Source: Methylocystis sp. (GTDB lineage Bacteria > Pseudomonadota > Alphaproteobacteria > Rhizobiales > Beijerinckiaceae). Taken from it: a DNA stretch of 64,000 bases. The stretch spans positions 1 to 64,000 of the forward strand of contig PERY01000016.1 in assembly GCA_002929055.1 (NCBI GenBank). The letters are read 5' to 3'. The position numbers and the translations under genes are program-made. The notes beneath the pieces were generated by a model. It did not search any database. It saw only the letters and a program-made list of their open reading frames with translations, and was not told where the DNA came from. How positions within the stretch are numbered: position 1 is the first letter of the stretch; each line of letters opens with the position of its first letter. Positions 60,290-64,000 of the stretch are shown here, in pieces.

Positions 60290-61785
60290 GCCTTCGCCTC
60301 CTCGCCCGCGCCCAACAGCCGGCCCGCCAGCGAATTGGAGCCCGCCGCGACGATCGCGACGCGTCCCACGCTGCCGATCATGTCAGCGGGACCGCTGACG
60401 TGCACTGCCTGCATATAGGGGCTCTTGCCACCGATTTGACCCTCGTGGCGACCGGGTTTTTCAAACAGCACGTCAATCGTCTTGCCGACGGTCGCGCTGT
60501 TGAAAGACTGACGCTGCTCCTCGAGCAGGGTCTGTAGCGCGGCGAGGCGCGCGCGCTTGATCTCTTCGTCGATCTGATCGTCGCGTTCGGCTCCGGGCGT
60601 GCCGGGGCGGGACGAATATTTGAAGGAGAAGCTCGACGCGAAGCCGACGGCGCGGATGAGCGCCATCGTGTCTTCGAAATCCGCGTCGGTTTCGCCGGGA
60701 AAGCCCACGATGAAATCCGACGACAGCGCCACATCCGGCCGCGCCCTGCGCAGCCGCTGGATGATGTCGAGATAGTCCGCAGCCGTGTGCTTGCGGTTCA
60801 TGGCCTTCAGGATGCGGTCCGATCCCGATTGCACGGGCAGATGGACATAGGGCATGAGCTTTTGAATCGACTCGTGCGCGTCAATAAGATCCGGCGCCAT
60901 GTCGACCGGATGACTGGTGGTGTAACGCAGCCGCGCAACGCCATCCATCTCCGCCAGATGCGCCAGAAGCCGCGCGAGGCCCCATTCCTGCCCGTTCTCG
61001 CCGGCGCCGCGATAGGCGTTGACGTTCTGGCCGATGAGCGTGATCTCGCGCACGCCCGCATCGACGAGGCGCTGCGTCTCGGCGACGACGTCCGCGACGG
61101 GCCGCGAGACTTCCGCGCCGCGTGTGTAGGGGACGACACAGAAGGAGCAGAATTTGTCGCAGCCTTCCTGCACTGTGACGAAAGCCGAGACGCCGCGGGC
61201 GCGAATTTGCGCGCGGCTCGGCTGGGGCAGGGTGTCGAATTTGTCTTCGACCGCGAAGTCCGTATCGGTGAGACGGGCGCCGTTCTTTGCGCGCTTCAGC
61301 AGGTCCGGAAGGCGGTGGTAGCTCTGCGGGCCGACGACGAGATCGACGGCGCGCTGGCGCTTCAGCACCTCCTCGCCTTCGGCCTGCGCGACGCAGCCGG
61401 CGACGACGATCTTCATCTCGCGGCCCTCGGCCTCGCGCGCGCGCTTTTCCAAAGCGAGCTTGCCGAGCTCGGAATAGATTTTCTCGGCTGCCCTCTCGCG
61501 GATGTGGCAGGTGTTGAGGATAACGAGATCCGCGTCAGAGTCTTCAGCGGTCTCGGCGTAGCCTTCCCGGCCAAGCAGGTCCGTCATGCGCGTCGCGTCA
61601 TAGACGTTCATCTGGCAGCCGTAGGACTTGATCAAGACCTTGCCGCCCACGCTCTCCCCGCCTTGCGGGGCCGTTCCGGGGGCTTCCTGAAGCGCCTTAG
61701 CCGCGTTCGAAACCGGGGTGGAAATCTTGCCTGCTCCTTCAAGCCTGGAGGCGCGACTCGGCAGCGCGATCAGTCCTGAAATCAT
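60286..61785 (-). CDS. miaB: tRNA-2-methylthio-N6-dimethylallyladenosine synthase
   Basis: [44 protein letters not shown]; start codon uncertain. Confidence 0.95.
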   Translation of the reverse strand: MISGLIALPSRASRLEGAGKISTPVSNAAKALQEAPGTAPQGGESVGGKVLIKSYGCQMNVYDATRMTDLLGREGYAETAEDSDADLVILNTCHIRERAAEKIYSELGKLALEKRAREAEGREMKIVVAGCVAQAEGEEVLKRQRAVDLVVGPQSYHRLPDLLKRAKNGARLTDTDFAVEDKFDTLPQPSRAQIRARGVSAFVTVQEGCDKFCSFCVVPYTRGAEVSRPVADVVAETQRLVDAGVREITLIGQNVNAYRGAGENGQEWGLARLLAHLAEMDGVARLRYTTSHPVDMAPDLIDAHESIQKLMPYVHLPVQSGSDRILKAMNRKHTAADYLDIIQRLRRARPDVALSSDFIVGFPGETDADFEDTMALIRAVGFASSFSFKYSSRPGTPGAERDDQIDEEIKRARLAALQTLLEEQRQSFNSATVGKTIDVLFEKPGRHEGQIGGKSPYMQAVHVSGPADMIGSVGRVAIVAAGSNSLAGRLLGAGEEAKA

Positions 61786-61896
61786 TATAGGGGCTTTTGC
61801 CAGCCGCGCCGACTCGAATATTCCGATTCGCACCGCCACGCCGCTGATCGAGCATTTTTCTGGCGATCCTTGCGCCAAAGCTATAGTCTGCCTTCC

Positions 61897-62652
61897 ATGA
61901 CGCCCGTGCCTGAAGCGCTGCGGCCCTTTGCGGCCCGTATTGAAACCACACGGAAGCCCATCCTCGCCGCCGACTTCACGCAAAAGCGCGTAATGAGCCA
62001 GCTCGGGGGAACGCCCTGGTGGCCGACAAGCAGTCGCTATCCAACGAACCCCAAAGGGCAGCCGCTTTTTCTACTTTTCCAGATTGATTTCAGCGAGACT
62101 CCGCGGCTTGCGCCTTTTCCGGGCGAGGGACTGCTACAGATTTTCATCGACGGTTTTGACGGGATATACGGCGCCGACTTCGACGATCCCCTCGCCAGCC
62201 CGGGCGTCGCCTATCATTTCCACAGCGACCTGACACAGCCGGCGGTTGGGGATTTCTCGTTTCTCCAAGCCCTCGAGGAGAAGCCCATACTGCCAACGTT
62301 CGAGCCGTTCGACGGGCGCGGGCTCGCGTTTTCGCTGGATACGATGACGATCGATCCGGGGGATTACCGATTTGAAGAGATGCTGCCCGAAATCGCCGGA
62401 AACGACGATCTTCTCGACCTCTATTTCGACTGGTGCGCCTCAGCCGCGATACGTCTTGGCGGCTATCCGAGCTTCACGCAAAGCGACCCGCGCGAATACC
62501 AGCCCAATTTGGGCGATTTCACCCTTCTGACGATCGACACCACGGACGGAATCATGTGGGGCGACACCGGGGTAGCCCAGTTCCTCATGGACGAGAAGGC
62601 ATTGGCGCGGCGAGACTTTTCCCAAGTGGCCTATAATTGGGACTGCGGATGA
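61897..62652 (+). CDS. DUF1963 (YwqG-like) family protein
   Basis: [56 protein letters not shown]. Confidence 0.85.
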   Translation: MTPVPEALRPFAARIETTRKPILAADFTQKRVMSQLGGTPWWPTSSRYPTNPKGQPLFLLFQIDFSETPRLAPFPGEGLLQIFIDGFDGIYGADFDDPLASPGVAYHFHSDLTQPAVGDFSFLQALEEKPILPTFEPFDGRGLAFSLDTMTIDPGDYRFEEMLPEIAGNDDLLDLYFDWCASAAIRLGGYPSFTQSDPREYQPNLGDFTLLTIDTTDGIMWGDTGVAQFLMDEKALARRDFSQVAYNWDCG

Positions 62653-62668
62653 GGCGCGTTCGGCGCGC

Positions 62669-63157
62669 TCACATCTCAAGGCGCAGATTTACGGCGGCCC
62701 GCTTTGCGCCGTCGGCGCGCAGATAGTAATTTTCGCGCCGGCCGATCTCCTTGAAGCCCACACGGCCGTAAAGTTTGAGGGCCGCATCATTGTCATCCGC
62801 GACCTCCAGAAAAACCAGCCGAGCGCCGCCGCGCTCCAGATTTTCCAGATGTCTCTCGATGATCATCCGGCCGAGTCCCGCGCCGCGGCGGGCCGGGTCG
62901 ACGGCGAAGGTCAGCACCTCTGAGTCGGGCGGCAGCAGGCGGGAGAGGATGAAGCCCCCGAGCTTGCCGCGCGCGCCTTCGGTCACGGCGCCGTCGGCGA
63001 TCACATGCGGGTCAGTCAGATAGCTTTCGAAATCGATCTTCGACCAGCCGAAGGCGAAGGAGGCGCCATGCAGCGTCTCGCATTCTTCCGCGCGCTCGGC
63101 CCCGATGGGGCGCACCACGAATGTCGGTTTGGCGAAAAATCCGGCGAGGAGGCTCAT
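62669..63157 (-). CDS. rimI: Ribosomal-protein-alanine N-acetyltransferase
   Basis: GNAT fold: LTFAVDPARRGAGLGRMIIERHLENLERGGARLVFLEVADDNDAALKLYGRVGF; next to tsaB. Confidence 0.88.
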   Translation of the reverse strand: MSLLAGFFAKPTFVVRPIGAERAEECETLHGASFAFGWSKIDFESYLTDPHVIADGAVTEGARGKLGGFILSRLLPPDSEVLTFAVDPARRGAGLGRMIIERHLENLERGGARLVFLEVADDNDAALKLYGRVGFKEIGRRENYYLRADGAKRAAVNLRLEM

Positions 63158-63168
63158 GGCCCAGGGTC

Positions 63169-63936
63169 TCAGGCCTGAGCCGGAGCGGAAGCGTGCTCTA
63201 CCGGTTCGGCGTGGCGGGTTTCTTCGGTCGGCGCCGGCTCAGGGTCCGACTGCGGAGTCGCGGCATCCTGGGGCTTGCCTGCGACTGTGACGTCCGGCTC
63301 CTTCAGGTAAAGCGGCTTTGCGGGCGCGTTTTCCGGCCGGGCGGCGAGGCCGAGCCGCGCGACGAAAGCGATGTCCGGCGAGGGCTGCTCATTGACGATG
63401 GTGACCGGCACGCCCCGCGCGCGCGCCTCCCTGGCGAGCAGTTCCGCGCCGGAGCCGATCAGCAGCAGCGGGCCGTCCCCGAGGGCGCGCAGCGCCTCAT
63501 GCGCGCCCATCCGGCGGGGCGAGAGCAGGGCGCGTCCGTCCGGTCCGAACGCCGCCACATAGACCTTGCCGTGGCGGGCGTCGATCGCCGCCGCGACAAC
63601 GCCGTCCGATTCTTCGAGGATCAGCGGCGCGGCGAGCGCCGACAGCGTCGAGACGCCGACGATCTCCGCCTTGCAGGCGAGCGCGATGGCCTGTCCGGCG
63701 GCGAGTCCGATGCGGATGCCGGTGAACGAACCCGGCCCGACCGCGACCGCGACACGGTCGATCGTCGAGAAGCCGCCCTCCACCTTGTTCATGACGCGCT
63801 CGATCAGCGGCATGATCGCTTCCGCATGCCCGCGCTCCATGGCGAGGGTCTCGGACGCAACGGGCTCCTCCGCGTCATGGTCGAGGACGCAGGCCGAAAC
63901 GGCGGGAAGGGCGGTGTCAATCGCAAGGATTCGCAT
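63169..63936 (-). CDS. tsaB: tRNA threonylcarbamoyladenosine biosynthesis protein TsaB
   Basis: MRILAIDTALPAVSACVLD; HAEAIMPLIERVM; VAVGPGSFTGIRIGLAAGQAIAL. Confidence 0.94.
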   Translation of the reverse strand: MRILAIDTALPAVSACVLDHDAEEPVASETLAMERGHAEAIMPLIERVMNKVEGGFSTIDRVAVAVGPGSFTGIRIGLAAGQAIALACKAEIVGVSTLSALAAPLILEESDGVVAAAIDARHGKVYVAAFGPDGRALLSPRRMGAHEALRALGDGPLLLIGSGAELLAREARARGVPVTIVNEQPSPDIAFVARLGLAARPENAPAKPLYLKEPDVTVAGKPQDAATPQSDPEPAPTEETRHAEPVEHASAPAQA

Positions 63937-64000
63937 GCGGGGATTATGACCCTTTTGCGGGCGCGATCAACAAAGAGGCCCGGAAAAGGCTCAAAGTTGC

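Overview
This is a high-GC chromosomal window, probably from an alphaproteobacterium. The gene content (rib/nusB/thiL, hppA, glnK-amtB, fds-type formate dehydrogenase, a Shethna FeSII homologue) would fit a nitrogen-fixing methylotroph or methanotroph such as Methylocystaceae, but the taxon is inference. Most of the window is core metabolism: prfC, glyA-nrdR-ribD-ribE-ribH-nusB-thiL, hppA, nadE, glnK-amtB, tesB, trmB, metK, and lnt-corC-ybeY-phoH-miaB, rimI-tsaB. I saw no rRNA, tRNA, CRISPR array, transposase or prophage.

The most interesting parts are:
(1) A 10.6-16.2 kb redox/oxygen-protection region. It has a Shethna FeSII-type [2Fe-2S] ferredoxin fused to a ferritin-like domain behind a good sigma54 -24/-12 match. 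A tandem stand-alone paralogue of the ferritin-like domain follows. Further on is a rubrerythrin / CCG-type Fe-S protein / DUF3501 operon whose promoter carries an Irr (ICE)-like palindrome.
(2) A formate dehydrogenase locus with a split alpha subunit, no diaphorase genes next to it, and a second Irr-like box over its promoter.
(3) Two putative amidoligase/ATP-grasp loci (DUF350/YgiB-like/YgiC, and GCS2 + M14 peptidase).
(4) An outer-membrane barrel / FecR / CHASE2-adenylate cyclase module.
(5) A lone DUF262-HNH (GmrSD-like) gene.
(6) A ~115-bp composite hairpin repeat present as inverted copies flanking ribH-nusB.

All calls come from reading translations and motifs by eye. No searches were run.
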